DNA from: Acidimicrobiales bacterium
Lineage (GTDB): Bacteria > Actinomycetota > Acidimicrobiia > Acidimicrobiales > VFJN01
NCBI GenBank assembly: GCA_035316325.1
Contig: DATHJB010000126.1
Location: 1 to 36,801, forward strand
Length of the DNA: 36,801 bases
Direction: 5' to 3'
Shown here: piece after piece, positions 6,881-14,571 of the stretch
How positions within the stretch are numbered: the stretch's first letter is position 1
Layout of the letters: every line of letters begins with the position of its first letter
Notes under the pieces: model-generated
Databases searched by the model: none
The model's input: the letters and a program-made list of their open reading frames with translations, nothing else
Told to the model about the DNA's origin: nothing
Made by a program: the position numbers and the translations under genes

Positions 6881-7090
6881 ATGACTCGGACGGCGGGGGA
6901 CGCGGTGCGGAACGCTCACGAGTGGTTCGAGGTGAACAGCGGGTGGGCCGAGCCGGACGTCGAGACGCTGGCCGACTGGTCGGCCGACGGGGTGTGCCGG
7001 GCGCCGGACCACTGCCTCGTGCTGCCCGACGGATGGTGCCGGCACGGGCTGGCGTCGTGGCGGCTGATCCTGGCGGCGGAAGGGCGTTAA
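6881..7090 (+). CDS. Small Cys/His-rich hypothetical protein
   Basis: 69 residues from the ATG at 6881; the same frame remains open far upstream, but antisense to the HNH gene. The C-terminal half is DGVCRAPDHCLVLPDGWCRHG, then LASWRLILAA. The three Cys and two His residues are spaced as in a compact zinc-binding knuckle, and there are many Trp residues. I believe similar short proteins occur in related actinobacteria, but I cannot name the family. The gene is divergent from the HNH gene across a 70-nt gap. Its TAA overlaps the minus-strand stop of the next gene, the four bases TTAA serving both stops. Third positions are strongly G/C, supporting coding. Confidence 0.6.
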   Translation: MTRTAGDAVRNAHEWFEVNSGWAEPDVETLADWSADGVCRAPDHCLVLPDGWCRHGLASWRLILAAEGR

Positions 7091-7773
7091 CCCAGGTTCT
7101 GGCGGGCGATCCAGCGGAGGTCGGGGTCGTCCGACGACGCCAGCTCCTCCAGCAGGGTGAGGTCGCCGGTCACCGCGAGCGTGGCGCCGAGGGTCTGGCG
7201 GAGGGTCATGGCGTCGTCCCGGCGCCGGCGCTCGGGCGGCAGCGACCGGTAGGCGGCGACGGCCCGGCGCTGGACCTCGACGGCGTCGCGGGCCGCCGGC
7301 TCGGAGCGGACCAGGCGGGGCTCGGCGACAGCGGCGGCCGCGGCCAGGACCACCAGCGGCGCGGGATCCGCGGCCCACGACCGGAGCGCTTCGACGGTGC
7401 GCGGCCAGTCGGCCTCCAGGAGGCGTTGCAGCGCCTGGGCGACCGTCTCCCGGACCGGCCGGCGGTCGTCGGTGGCGCCCCGGCGGAGCTTGGCGATCTC
7501 GTCGTCCCACCAGTCCGGTCGGACGGCGCCGACCTCGCCGTAGGCGGCGTAGGCCGCGCCGGCGAGGATCGCCTCGGGATCGTCGCCGGGGACCGGCAGG
7601 GCGGCCCAGCCGTCGAGCAGCGACTCCAACGCCGCGACCGGAGGGTCGGGTCGGGTGACCATCGCACCGACGGCCTGCGCGAACCGCGGCACCAGGCCGA
7701 GGTTCAGCGTGGTGCGGAGCTCGGAGACGTCGCCGGTGGCCAGAGCCTCGGCCAACAGGGCGTCCAGCTCCAT
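7087..7773 (-). CDS. HEAT-like repeat hypothetical protein
   Basis: 228 residues from the ATG at 7773. The product is almost wholly helical and Ala/Leu/Arg-rich. It ends SSDDPDLRWIARQNLG, the typical closing helix of HEAT/PBS-like repeats (DPDxRWxxRxNL). Inner segments such as PVRETVAQALQRLLEADWPRTVEALRSWAADPAPLVVLAAAAAVAEP look like successive alpha-hairpins. No catalytic motif is seen; such scaffolds usually mediate protein contacts. It follows the membrane-protein gene by only 2 nt, so the two are translationally coupled and probably act together. The function is unknown. Confidence 0.7.
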   Translation of the reverse strand: MELDALLAEALATGDVSELRTTLNLGLVPRFAQAVGAMVTRPDPPVAALESLLDGWAALPVPGDDPEAILAGAAYAAYGEVGAVRPDWWDDEIAKLRRGATDDRRPVRETVAQALQRLLEADWPRTVEALRSWAADPAPLVVLAAAAAVAEPRLVRSEPAARDAVEVQRRAVAAYRSLPPERRRRDDAMTLRQTLGATLAVTGDLTLLEELASSDDPDLRWIARQNLG

Positions 7774-7775
7774 GG

Positions 7776-8666
7776 TCAGGCGCTGGCGATGCCCTCTTCG
7801 AGGATCGAGAGGGCGCGGGCGGTGGGGGTCTCCACGGTGACGACCGGGGGGCCGGTGAGGCCCGCGACCGCGACCGGCAGGCGCTCGAACAGCGACTCCG
7901 ACAGGGACTTCACGTCGACCTCGCCCGGCTCCGCCGCGGCGGCCTCGCCGAGGACCTCCTCGATGTCGTCCATCACCGCGCCCGCCTCGACCACCGGAGC
8001 GACCCCGATCGCCGGCGCCACCGCCATGACCTCGGCGCCCTCGGCAGCGGTCCGCAGCTCGGCGGCCGCGGCCGTGATGGTCGACGTGAGCGACGAGTTG
8101 GCGTCGGCCAGGACAGCGTTCGCGTCGGCCGTCTGGGCGGCGTTGAGCTTCTCCAGCTTGGCGTTGTGGGTGGCCTCGGCGGCGGCGATGCGGGCGTCGA
8201 CCATCCGCCCCGCGGCCGTCCAGATGGCGGGCGACGAGGCGCCGAGGAACACCGCCCAGCCGAAGGTGGCCGGGTCGGACGCCAGGGCTTCGAACTCCGC
8301 CGCCGTGTCGGCGTCGCCCACCAGTGCGTAGTACACGAGCAGCAGCGCCACGGCGGCGATGCCCGACGACGCCACCCGGGCCAGGAACCCCAGGTCGATC
8401 ACCGGGCCGAAGGGGCGCCGGGGATCGGCGTCGCCCTCCTCCTTGCTCATCGCCGAGGGGGCCGGCAGCTCCAGGCGGCCCCGTCCCAGCAGGATCTCCA
8501 GCGCCAGGCCGCCCACGGCCCCGGCCACGTAGATGCTGGCCCAGTCGTTCACGTCGATCGGCACCTGGTCGATCGCCACCCATGGCGCCACCACGACGCC
8601 CACGCCGAGAACCCAGGCGAACAGGTGCGCACCTGCCTTGCCGATCGCTGCTCCCCGCCCTGCCAT
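7776..8666 (-). CDS. Predicted multi-pass membrane protein of unknown function
   Basis: 296 residues. Four hydrophobic segments are visible: about 13-32 (LFAWVLGVGVVVAPWVAI), 42-60 (WASIYVAGAVGGLALEILLG), 96-117 (VASSGIAAVALLLVYYALVG) and about 132-152 (FGWAVFLGASSPAIWTAAG). They are followed by a long Ala/Glu-rich helix (about 155-210, ARIAAAEATHNAKLEKLNAA) that could be a coiled coil, and then a hydrophobic/acidic tail. I recognise no family. A GGAGG ribosome site sits about 10 nt upstream of the ATG. It heads a two-gene unit with the HEAT-like protein and diverges from rplY. Confidence 0.75.
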   Translation of the reverse strand: MAGRGAAIGKAGAHLFAWVLGVGVVVAPWVAIDQVPIDVNDWASIYVAGAVGGLALEILLGRGRLELPAPSAMSKEEGDADPRRPFGPVIDLGFLARVASSGIAAVALLLVYYALVGDADTAAEFEALASDPATFGWAVFLGASSPAIWTAAGRMVDARIAAAEATHNAKLEKLNAAQTADANAVLADANSSLTSTITAAAAELRTAAEGAEVMAVAPAIGVAPVVEAGAVMDDIEEVLGEAAAAEPGEVDVKSLSESLFERLPVAVAGLTGPPVVTVETPTARALSILEEGIASA

Positions 8667-8723
8667 GTCCGCTGCACCTCCGTCTGCGGCACACCGCCGT
8701 GCCGTGCCGGCGCCGACAGTACT

Positions 8724-8810
8724 TTGCCGGTGCGCGGCGGAGGGCCACTAACCTGGTCCGACTTCCCCCCGATCAACTGATGCGCTCCGGCGTGATCTCT
8801 GAAGTAGGAG
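8724..8810 (+). promoter_or_regulatory. Putative rplY promoter and ribosome-binding site
   Basis: A TAACCT -10 lies at 8749-8754 with a weak TTGCCG -35 at 8724-8729 (19-nt spacer, longer than ideal). A strong AGGAG at 8806-8810, 6 nt before the rplY ATG, decides the start. The leader would be about 55 nt. Confidence 0.4.
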
Positions 8811-8816
8811 TCTCCG

Positions 8817-9491
8817 ATGGCTGAGATCGTTCTGACGGCCGGTACCGGCCGTACCACTGGTTCCGCCGCCTCCCGCCGCCTGCGGGCCGAGGGCAAGGTC
8901 CCCGGCGTGGTGTACGGCTCCGGCGTCGACCCCACCGCCGTGACCGTCGTGTGGCGTGAGCTGCGCCAGGCCCTCACCACCGACAAGGGCCTCAACGCGG
9001 TCATCGAGCTCGACATGTCCGGCGTGACGCACCCCACCATCGTCAAGGACCTGCAGCGCCACCCCGTGCGCCGCGACGTGGTCCACGTCGACTTCCTGGT
9101 GGTCGAGCGGAACAAGCCGGTGGCGGCCGAGGTGCCCATCCAGCTCGAGGGCGAGCCCACCCGGGTGCTGCAGGAGCGCGGCGTGGTGGCGCAGGAGCTG
9201 CACATGCTCACCGTGCACGCCATCCCGGCCGACATCCCCGGCCACCTCACGCTCGACATCTCCGAGCTGGAGATCGGCATGACCATCACGCTCGCCGAGG
9301 TGACCCTGCCCCGCGGCGTCACCACCGACGTCGACCTCGAGCAGGCCGTCGTCAGCGCCCAGGTCACCCGGGCCGTCGGGGCCGAGGCGGCGGAGGGCGA
9401 AGCCGCCGAGGCTGCCGCCGGCGAGGAAGGTGCCGAGGGCGAGGGCGAGGCCGCCGACGGCGAGGGCGGCTCCGACTCCTCCGACGACTAG
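8817..9491 (+). CDS. rplY: 50S ribosomal protein L25/general stress protein Ctc
   Basis: 224 residues, the long TL5/Ctc form. The N-terminal L25 domain (about 1-95) binds 5S rRNA: the start ASRRLRAEGKVPGVVYGSG is the family signature, with VKDLQRHPVRRDVVHVDFL following. The C-terminal beta domain (about 100-190) includes VPIQLEGEP and LTLDISELEIGMTITLAEV. The last 35 residues are a low-complexity Glu/Ala/Gly/Asp tail ending DSSDD, common in actinobacterial Ctc proteins. A clear AGGAG precedes the ATG. pth follows after 9 nt, the standard rplY-pth pair, so the two are very likely co-transcribed. Confidence 0.97.
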   Translation: MAEIVLTAGTGRTTGSAASRRLRAEGKVPGVVYGSGVDPTAVTVVWRELRQALTTDKGLNAVIELDMSGVTHPTIVKDLQRHPVRRDVVHVDFLVVERNKPVAAEVPIQLEGEPTRVLQERGVVAQELHMLTVHAIPADIPGHLTLDISELEIGMTITLAEVTLPRGVTTDVDLEQAVVSAQVTRAVGAEAAEGEAAEAAAGEEGAEGEGEAADGEGGSDSSDD

Positions 9492-9500
9492 CGCGAGCGC

Positions 9501-10124
9501 ATGTCGATCTTCGGTCGTAGGGGTGCCGCTGCCGAACGGCGCGGCACCCCGGCCGACCTGCTGGTGGTCGGCCTGGCCAACCCCGGCAGGGACTATGCCG
9601 GCACCCGCCACAACCTGGGCGCCGAGGCCATCCGGCTGGTGGCCGAGCGCCACGGCGGGTCGTTCCGCAAGAGCCGTGAGCGGGCCGACGTCGCCGAGGT
9701 GCGGGTCGGCGACCAGCGGCTGGTGCTCGCCATCCCGCACACCTACATGAACCTGTCCGGCGAGGCGGTCCAGCTGCTGGTGAAGCGCCACGGCATCGAC
9801 GACCCCGAGCGGCTGGTGATCGTCCACGACGAGCTCGACCTGCCCGCCGGCCGCGTGAAGGTGAAGCAGGGCGGCGGGCTGGCCGGGCACAACGGGCTGC
9901 GGTCGATCAAAGCGCACCTGCACACCGACGCCTTCCTGCGGGTCCGCATCGGTGTCGGCAAGCCGCAGAGCAAGGAGCAGGGCGCCGACCACGTGCTGAA
10001 GCGCCCCGGCAAGAAGGAGCAGACCGAGCTCGACATCGCCGTGGTCGAGGCCGCCGACGCCGTCGAGATGATCCTCGACGACGGCGTCGGGGCGGCGATG
10101 AACCGCTACAACACCCGGGCCTAG
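9501..10124 (+). CDS. pth: Peptidyl-tRNA hydrolase
   Basis: 207 residues. It releases peptides from tRNAs that drop off the ribosome. All active-site elements are present: GLANPGRDYAGTRHN with catalytic His37, the peptide-binding Asn in TYMNLSGEAV, Asp in VHDELDLPAGR, and Asn in GGGLAGHNGLRSI. It has an Arg/Ala-rich N-terminal extension of about 18 residues before the usual start of the family (DLLVVGLANPG). A later start is possible, but the ATG at 9501 lies only 9 nt after rplY. The C-terminus is MNRYNTRA. It is followed immediately by a nested hairpin and the convergent TetR gene. Confidence 0.96.
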   Translation: MSIFGRRGAAAERRGTPADLLVVGLANPGRDYAGTRHNLGAEAIRLVAERHGGSFRKSRERADVAEVRVGDQRLVLAIPHTYMNLSGEAVQLLVKRHGIDDPERLVIVHDELDLPAGRVKVKQGGGLAGHNGLRSIKAHLHTDAFLRVRIGVGKPQSKEQGADHVLKRPGKKEQTELDIAVVEAADAVEMILDDGVGAAMNRYNTRA

Positions 10125-10126
10125 GA

Positions 10127-10173
10127 AAATGTGCACCTGGTCGCACGGATTCCGTGCGTTCCTGTGCACATTT
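10127..10173. terminator. Nested palindrome between pth and TetR
   Basis: Outer arms are AAATGTGCAC (10127-10136) and GTGCACATTT (10164-10173), perfect over 10 bp. Inner arms are CGCACGG (10142-10148) and CCGTGCG (10152-10158) with a 3-nt loop, separated from the outer stem by five unpaired bases on each side. It begins 2 nt after the pth stop and ends 8 nt before the convergent TetR stop. A bidirectional terminator is likely; it could also be a copy of a dispersed palindromic repeat. Confidence 0.5.
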
Positions 10174-10181
10174 CGCCGGGC

Positions 10182-10787
10182 TTAGGTCGCGAGGCCCGAC
10201 AGCAGGAACGCCACCGTGTCGTGGGTGCCGCTGACCAGCGAGGCGTCGTCGCCCGACCCCAGCCAGCTGGCGGTGACCGACGAGATCGCCGCCAGCACGA
10301 TCCACGCCACGAAGTCGGCCTCGTAGGCGGACGTGAACTCGCCCGATGCCTGGCCCTCCCGCACGACGTCGGCGATCAGGCCCAGGAGCTCGGGCGGGTG
10401 GGCATCGGACATGTCGGCGATGGTGGCGCTGCGCATCCACTCGCGGGCCATGTCCCTGGTGGACGTCCCGCTGAGCCCCCAGGCCGTGGTGATCTCGTCC
10501 TGCACGACCCACAGCTGCTCGGTGGCGGTGGCGTCGGGCAGGCCGTCGAGCCGGCGGGCGATCTGGTCGGTGAGGCGCCGGCTGAACTCGCCCAGCAGGC
10601 CGGCCTTCGAGCCGTAGAAGCGGAAGAACGTGGCCCGCCCGACCTCCGCCTTCTCGCAGATCTCCTCCACCGTGACCTCGCCGTAGGGCCGGGCGGAGAA
10701 CAGCTCGACGGCGGCCTCGAAGATCCGGTCCCGGGTCCGCCGCTTCTTCCGCGCCCGCAGCGACGACTCGGCCGGGACGGCGGTCAC
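10182..10787 (-). CDS. TetR/AcrR family transcriptional regulator
   Basis: 201 residues. An Arg/Lys-rich N-terminus (RARKKRRTRDRIFEAAVELF) leads into a TetR helix-turn-helix (about 15-65: VTVEEICEKAEVGRATFFRFYGSKAGLL). The C-terminal helical domain has no recognised ligand signature. Its ATG overlaps the TGA of the FAD-dependent oxidoreductase gene by 4 nt, so regulator and enzyme are translated together. Such pairing usually means local control. The inverted-repeat region at 12236-12275, between this operon and the divergent alcohol dehydrogenase/LLM/hydrolase operon, is the obvious candidate operator (inference). Confidence 0.9.
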   Translation of the reverse strand: MTAVPAESSLRARKKRRTRDRIFEAAVELFSARPYGEVTVEEICEKAEVGRATFFRFYGSKAGLLGEFSRRLTDQIARRLDGLPDATATEQLWVVQDEITTAWGLSGTSTRDMAREWMRSATIADMSDAHPPELLGLIADVVREGQASGEFTSAYEADFVAWIVLAAISSVTASWLGSGDDASLVSGTHDTVAFLLSGLAT

Positions 10788-12217
10788 GCCAGCACCTCCT
10801 CGCGGGTGGGGCCTTCCGGTGGGGGCGGCGTCGCCGGCGCGGGGCGGGCGACGATCGGGGCCACGGCGCTGAGGAACTCGCCGTCGGCCATCAGGTCCTG
10901 CGGCAGCAGCAGCAGGTTGAACAGGCGCAGGATGCCCCGCCCGATCACCGGGTCGTTGCCGCCGTCGGCGACGATGCGGGCGAACACGTCGGTCAGGGTC
11001 TCCCGACCGGGCTCACCGGGCCCGACGGGCTCCCTCGGGGGTCGCCAGGCGTCCATCTGCACCGCCGCCTGGTACCAGGGCTCGACCTCCCGGGCCGACC
11101 CCTTCTCGTAGGCGACGACCCGGGCCGCGGGGTCATCCGGGTGGGCGACGAGCGCGTCGGTGAGCAGCGTCGCCTGGACGAAGGCCAGCGCGCAGCCCCG
11201 CCCGTACAGGGGATTGGTGCAGGTGTGGGCGTCGCCGACGGTGTGGAACCCGGTCACCAGCGGCGCCCCGGCGGCGTCGACGAAGCGCCGCAGCCGGTTC
11301 ACCAGGCCGCCCATCGGCAACACGGGGCCGAGCGGCTCCATCGGGCTGTCGGTGAACAGCTGGCCGGGACCGGCGAGCATCCGGCAGGTCTGCTCGAACC
11401 GGTCGGGGTCGGCGAGGGCGGAGCGCAGCTCGGAGTCCGTGCCCCGCACCGCCAGGGTGATCGAGAACGTGCCGCCGTCGCACGGGACGGCCAGGTACTT
11501 GAGGTAGCCGAGGTCGCCGCCGAGGCGGGGCGGCAGCTCGGGCACGACCCCGGAGCCGTCGACGTCGAGCTGCCGGTACCAGCGGGTGAGGTACACGAGG
11601 CGGGTGTCGTGCTCCTCCTCGGGCACCACGACGCCCAGCTCGCCCAGCCAGCGGGGCACGTCGCCCCGGCGCCCCGTGCAGGCGGCCACCGTCGAGGCCG
11701 GCAGCACCTCGCCCGACTCCAGACGGAGCCCGGTCACGTGCGGCACCTCGCCCGCCCCGCCCAGCCCGGCCGCCGACTCGGCGACGACACCCGCCACCGC
11801 CGCGCCGCCGCGCAGCTCGACGTTCGGTTCGGCCAGCACCGCCCGGCGCAGCACCCACTCGAGGGTCGTCCGGCGCACGGCCAGGATCGCCAGGTCCTCG
11901 TCGCCGGGGCGGGGGTCGCCCAGGTCACGCGTCAGCGGCAGGGGACGGGCGCCGGCCGCCACCAGGGCGTCGAGCACGTCGGGGAAGCGCTCCCGCAGCA
12001 CCAGCGTGAGGCGGGCCAGGAACCCGTGGCCCTGGTGCACCTGGGGCGCGCCGCGGCGGGTGGCCCCGAAGGCGGCCTCGGGCGAGTCGGCGACGGGCGC
12101 CGGGTCGCGCTCGACGACCACCACCCGGGCGCCCTGGCGTCCGGCGGCGAGCGCCAACGCCATCCCGGCGACACCGCCCCCTGCGATCACGAGGCTGTGC
12201 TGCTCGATCCCCTGCAC
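10784..12217 (-). CDS. FAD-dependent oxidoreductase/monooxygenase
   Basis: 477 residues from a GTG; a GGGAGG lies about 11 nt upstream. The N-terminal Rossmann motif VIAGGGVAGMALALAAGRQG, followed by VVVVERDP, is the FAD ADP-binding fold. The later VTGFHTVGDAHTCTNPLYGRGCALAF contains the GD motif that contacts the FAD ribityl chain, with the following conserved Pro/Gly run. RRTTLEWVLRRAV fits the group-A hydroxylase/halogenase/epoxidase superfamily. No flavin-dependent halogenase WxWxIP motif is seen. It heads a two-gene operon with TetR and diverges from the alcohol dehydrogenase operon, which suggests a shared substrate or pathway. The reaction is not defined. Confidence 0.85.
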   Translation of the reverse strand: MQGIEQHSLVIAGGGVAGMALALAAGRQGARVVVVERDPAPVADSPEAAFGATRRGAPQVHQGHGFLARLTLVLRERFPDVLDALVAAGARPLPLTRDLGDPRPGDEDLAILAVRRTTLEWVLRRAVLAEPNVELRGGAAVAGVVAESAAGLGGAGEVPHVTGLRLESGEVLPASTVAACTGRRGDVPRWLGELGVVVPEEEHDTRLVYLTRWYRQLDVDGSGVVPELPPRLGGDLGYLKYLAVPCDGGTFSITLAVRGTDSELRSALADPDRFEQTCRMLAGPGQLFTDSPMEPLGPVLPMGGLVNRLRRFVDAAGAPLVTGFHTVGDAHTCTNPLYGRGCALAFVQATLLTDALVAHPDDPAARVVAYEKGSAREVEPWYQAAVQMDAWRPPREPVGPGEPGRETLTDVFARIVADGGNDPVIGRGILRLFNLLLLPQDLMADGEFLSAVAPIVARPAPATPPPPEGPTREEVLA

Positions 12218-12235
12218 CCGGCCGTCCCTCCCTTG

Positions 12236-12275
12236 GAGACTGATACCTGAGTCTCATATGGTACTGAGGACTCAG
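12236..12275. promoter_or_regulatory. Overlapping inverted repeats, candidate TetR operator
   Basis: CTGAGTC (12247-12253) pairs with GACTCAG (12269-12275) around a 15-nt spacer, and GAGACT (12236-12241) pairs with AGTCTC (12250-12255). Both lie in the 81-nt gap between the divergent FAD-oxidoreductase/TetR and alcohol dehydrogenase operons. The shared half-site argues for a protein-binding array rather than a terminator. An AAGGGGG ribosome site follows for the plus-strand gene. Confidence 0.5.
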
Positions 12276-12298
12276 CGGCTGCAGCGAAGGGGGAACGC

Positions 12299-13399
12299 AT
12301 GCGTGCAGCGGTGACTCGTCCCGGCGGGTTGGAGGTGACCGACGTCGCGGCGCCGACGCCCGGCTCGGGCCACGTGCTGGTCCGACCGTTGGCGTGCGGC
12401 ATCTGCGGGTCGGACCTGCACGCCGCCCAGGACCTCGAGCACTTCGTGGAGCTCACCGGCAAGGTCGGTGGGCCCAACCCCATGGACCCCGCCAGGGGCG
12501 TCGTCTTCGGCCACGAGTTCTGCGCCGAGATCGTGGAGCACGGCCCGGACACGGCGGGGACGCTCCCGGTCGGCACCCGGGTGTGCAGCGTGCCGACGCT
12601 GCTCTCGCCCTCCGGCGTCGAGGCCGTCGGCTACTCGAACGACTACCCGGGTGCGCTCGGCGAGCTGATGGTGCTGCAGGAGATGCTGCTCCTGCCGGTG
12701 CCCGACCACGTGAGCACCGAGATCGCCGCCCTCACCGAGCCGCTCGCGGTGGGCGAGCACGCGGTCGGCCTCGCGGGCCTGACCGGCAACGAGGTGTGCC
12801 TGGTCGTCGGCTGCGGGCCGGTCGGCCTGGCGGTGGTGGCGGCGCTCAAGGCCCGGGGCCACGGTCACGTCATCGCCGCCGACTTCTCGCCGCGGCGCCG
12901 CCAGCTGGCCGAGCTGGTGGGCGCCGACGAGGTGGTCGATCCCGCCGCCACGTCGCCGTACGGCAGGTGGTCGGAGCTGGGGGTCCCCGCCACCGTCCTC
13001 GAGCGGGGCGCCCAGGAGATGTTCGGCGGCACCTTCAAGGACGCCGTGATCTTCGAGGCCGTCGGCGTCCCCGGCGTGCTGCAGACGATCATCGACGGCG
13101 CCCCGCCGAAAGCCCGGATCGTGGTGGTCGGCGTGTGCATGCAGACCGACCACATCGAGCCCTTCTTCGGGGTGGTGAAGGAGCTGCAGATGCGCTTCGC
13201 CTTCGGCTACACGCCGGTGGAGTACGCGACCACGCTCGACCGGCTCGCCCAGGGGATGCCGGGCGCCGACGCCCTGGTGACCGACATCGTCGACCTCGAC
13301 GGCGTGCCCGGCGCGTTCGCCACGCTCGCCAACCCCGGCGACCACGGCAAGATCCTGGTGAGGCCCACCGGCACGTCCGGCGAAGGGAGCACGACATGA
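12299..13399 (+). CDS. Zinc-dependent alcohol dehydrogenase family (MDR) protein
   Basis: 366 residues. The N-terminal GroES-like catalytic domain has CGICGSDLH (Cys36 as zinc ligand), GHE (His72, Glu73) and LTEPLAVGEHAV (Glu147). The nucleotide domain has VVGCGPVGLAVV (glycines 171, 173 and 176). The cluster of four cysteines that binds structural zinc in many family members is absent; that segment reads VCSVPTLLSPSGVEAVGYSN, so only a catalytic zinc is expected. It would oxidise an alcohol or diol with NAD(P)+. AAGGGGG lies 6-8 nt before the ATG. It is the first of three genes joined by 4-nt overlaps with the LLM flavoprotein and the hydrolase. The substrate is unknown. Confidence 0.9.
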   Translation: MRAAVTRPGGLEVTDVAAPTPGSGHVLVRPLACGICGSDLHAAQDLEHFVELTGKVGGPNPMDPARGVVFGHEFCAEIVEHGPDTAGTLPVGTRVCSVPTLLSPSGVEAVGYSNDYPGALGELMVLQEMLLLPVPDHVSTEIAALTEPLAVGEHAVGLAGLTGNEVCLVVGCGPVGLAVVAALKARGHGHVIAADFSPRRRQLAELVGADEVVDPAATSPYGRWSELGVPATVLERGAQEMFGGTFKDAVIFEAVGVPGVLQTIIDGAPPKARIVVVGVCMQTDHIEPFFGVVKELQMRFAFGYTPVEYATTLDRLAQGMPGADALVTDIVDLDGVPGAFATLANPGDHGKILVRPTGTSGEGSTT

Positions 13400-14571
13400 G
13401 GTTCGGCATCTTCCTGGCCCCGTTCCACCCCGTGGGCCAGAACCCCACCCTGGCGCTGGAGCGCGACCTCGAGCTGGTGGTCCACCTCGACGGCCTCGGC
13501 TTCGACGAGGCGTGGATCGGCGAGCACCACTCCGCCGGCTACGAGATCATCGCCTCGCCCGAGGTGTTCATCGCCGTCGCCGCCGAGCGCACCCGCCACC
13601 TGCGGTTCGGCACCGGCGTGTCGTCGCTGCCCTACCACCACCCGCTGCTCCTCACCGACCGCATGGTGCTGCTCGACCACCTCACCCGGGGTCGCATCAT
13701 GCTGGGCGTCGGGCCGGGGGCACTGCCGTCGGACGCCTACATGATGGGCATCGACGTGGCGAAGCAGCGGGACATGATGGAGGAGGCGCTCGAGGCGATC
13801 CTCCTGCTGCTGCAGAGCGAGGAGCCCGTCAGCTACGAGACCGACTGGTTCACCCTGCGCGACGCCCGCCTGCAGCTGCGCCCGTACCAGCGGCCGCACT
13901 TCGAGGTGGCGGTCGCCGCCCAGGTGTCGCCCAGCGGGCCGCGGGCGGCGGGGCGGTTCGGCTGCTCGCTGCTGTCCATCGGCGCCACCTCCGCCGGCGG
14001 GTTCGACGCCCTCGGCTACCACTGGGACGTGATGGAGGAGCGGGCCGAGCAGTTCGGCACCACGGCCGACCGCCAGGGCTGGCGGCTGGTCGGGCCGATG
14101 CACATCGCCGACACCCGGGAGCAGGCGGCGCGGGACGTCGAGTTCGGGCTGGCCCAGTGGGTCGACTACTTCCGCCGGGTGGCCGCGCTGCCCTTGGCGC
14201 CCGAGGGCACCTCCGACGACGACCTGGTCGAGGTGCTCAACGGCACCGGGTTCGCGGTGATCGGCACGCCCGACGACGCGATCGCCCAGATCGCCCGGCT
14301 GGAGGAGCAGTCGAACGGCGGGTTCGGCGCCTACCTGCTGATGGCGCACGAGTGGGCCGACCGGTCGGCGACGCGGCGGTCGTACGAGCTGATCGCCCGC
14401 GAGGTGATGCCGGTGTTCCAGGGCTCGTCCACCAGCCTGACCGCCAGCCGCGACTGGGCCGCCGAGAACCGGCCCCAGTTCATCGGCGCCGCGGGGGCGG
14501 CGATCATGTCGTCGATCCAGCGCCACAACGACGAGAAGGCCAAGAACCAGGCCGAGAAGGGCTCGTCATGA
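13396..14571 (+). CDS. LLM-class flavin-dependent monooxygenase, limonene monooxygenase-like
   Basis: 391 residues from the ATG overlapping the previous stop (ATGA). It opens FGIFLAPFHPVGQNPTLALE and continues WIGEHHSAGYEIIASPEVF, then RLRFGTGV-type and LPYHHPLL segments, a pattern I associate with LimB-like limonene 1,2-monooxygenases of the bacterial luciferase superfamily. LTRGRIMLGVGPGALPSDAY is the usual flavin/phosphate segment. Such enzymes use FMNH2 supplied by a separate reductase; none is encoded here. A monooxygenase followed by an epoxide-hydrolase-type enzyme and an alcohol dehydrogenase would make a coherent epoxidation, hydrolysis and oxidation route for an alkene or terpene. 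The route is inference; the superfamily is secure. Confidence 0.9.
   Translation: MRFGIFLAPFHPVGQNPTLALERDLELVVHLDGLGFDEAWIGEHHSAGYEIIASPEVFIAVAAERTRHLRFGTGVSSLPYHHPLLLTDRMVLLDHLTRGRIMLGVGPGALPSDAYMMGIDVAKQRDMMEEALEAILLLLQSEEPVSYETDWFTLRDARLQLRPYQRPHFEVAVAAQVSPSGPRAAGRFGCSLLSIGATSAGGFDALGYHWDVMEERAEQFGTTADRQGWRLVGPMHIADTREQAARDVEFGLAQWVDYFRRVAALPLAPEGTSDDDLVEVLNGTGFAVIGTPDDAIAQIARLEEQSNGGFGAYLLMAHEWADRSATRRSYELIAREVMPVFQGSSTSLTASRDWAAENRPQFIGAAGAAIMSSIQRHNDEKAKNQAEKGSS

Noticed and set aside
10182..12217. The FAD-dependent enzyme as a flavin-dependent halogenase
   Set aside because: The Rossmann and GD motifs are general to the superfamily; the halogenase-specific WxWxIP motif is not present.
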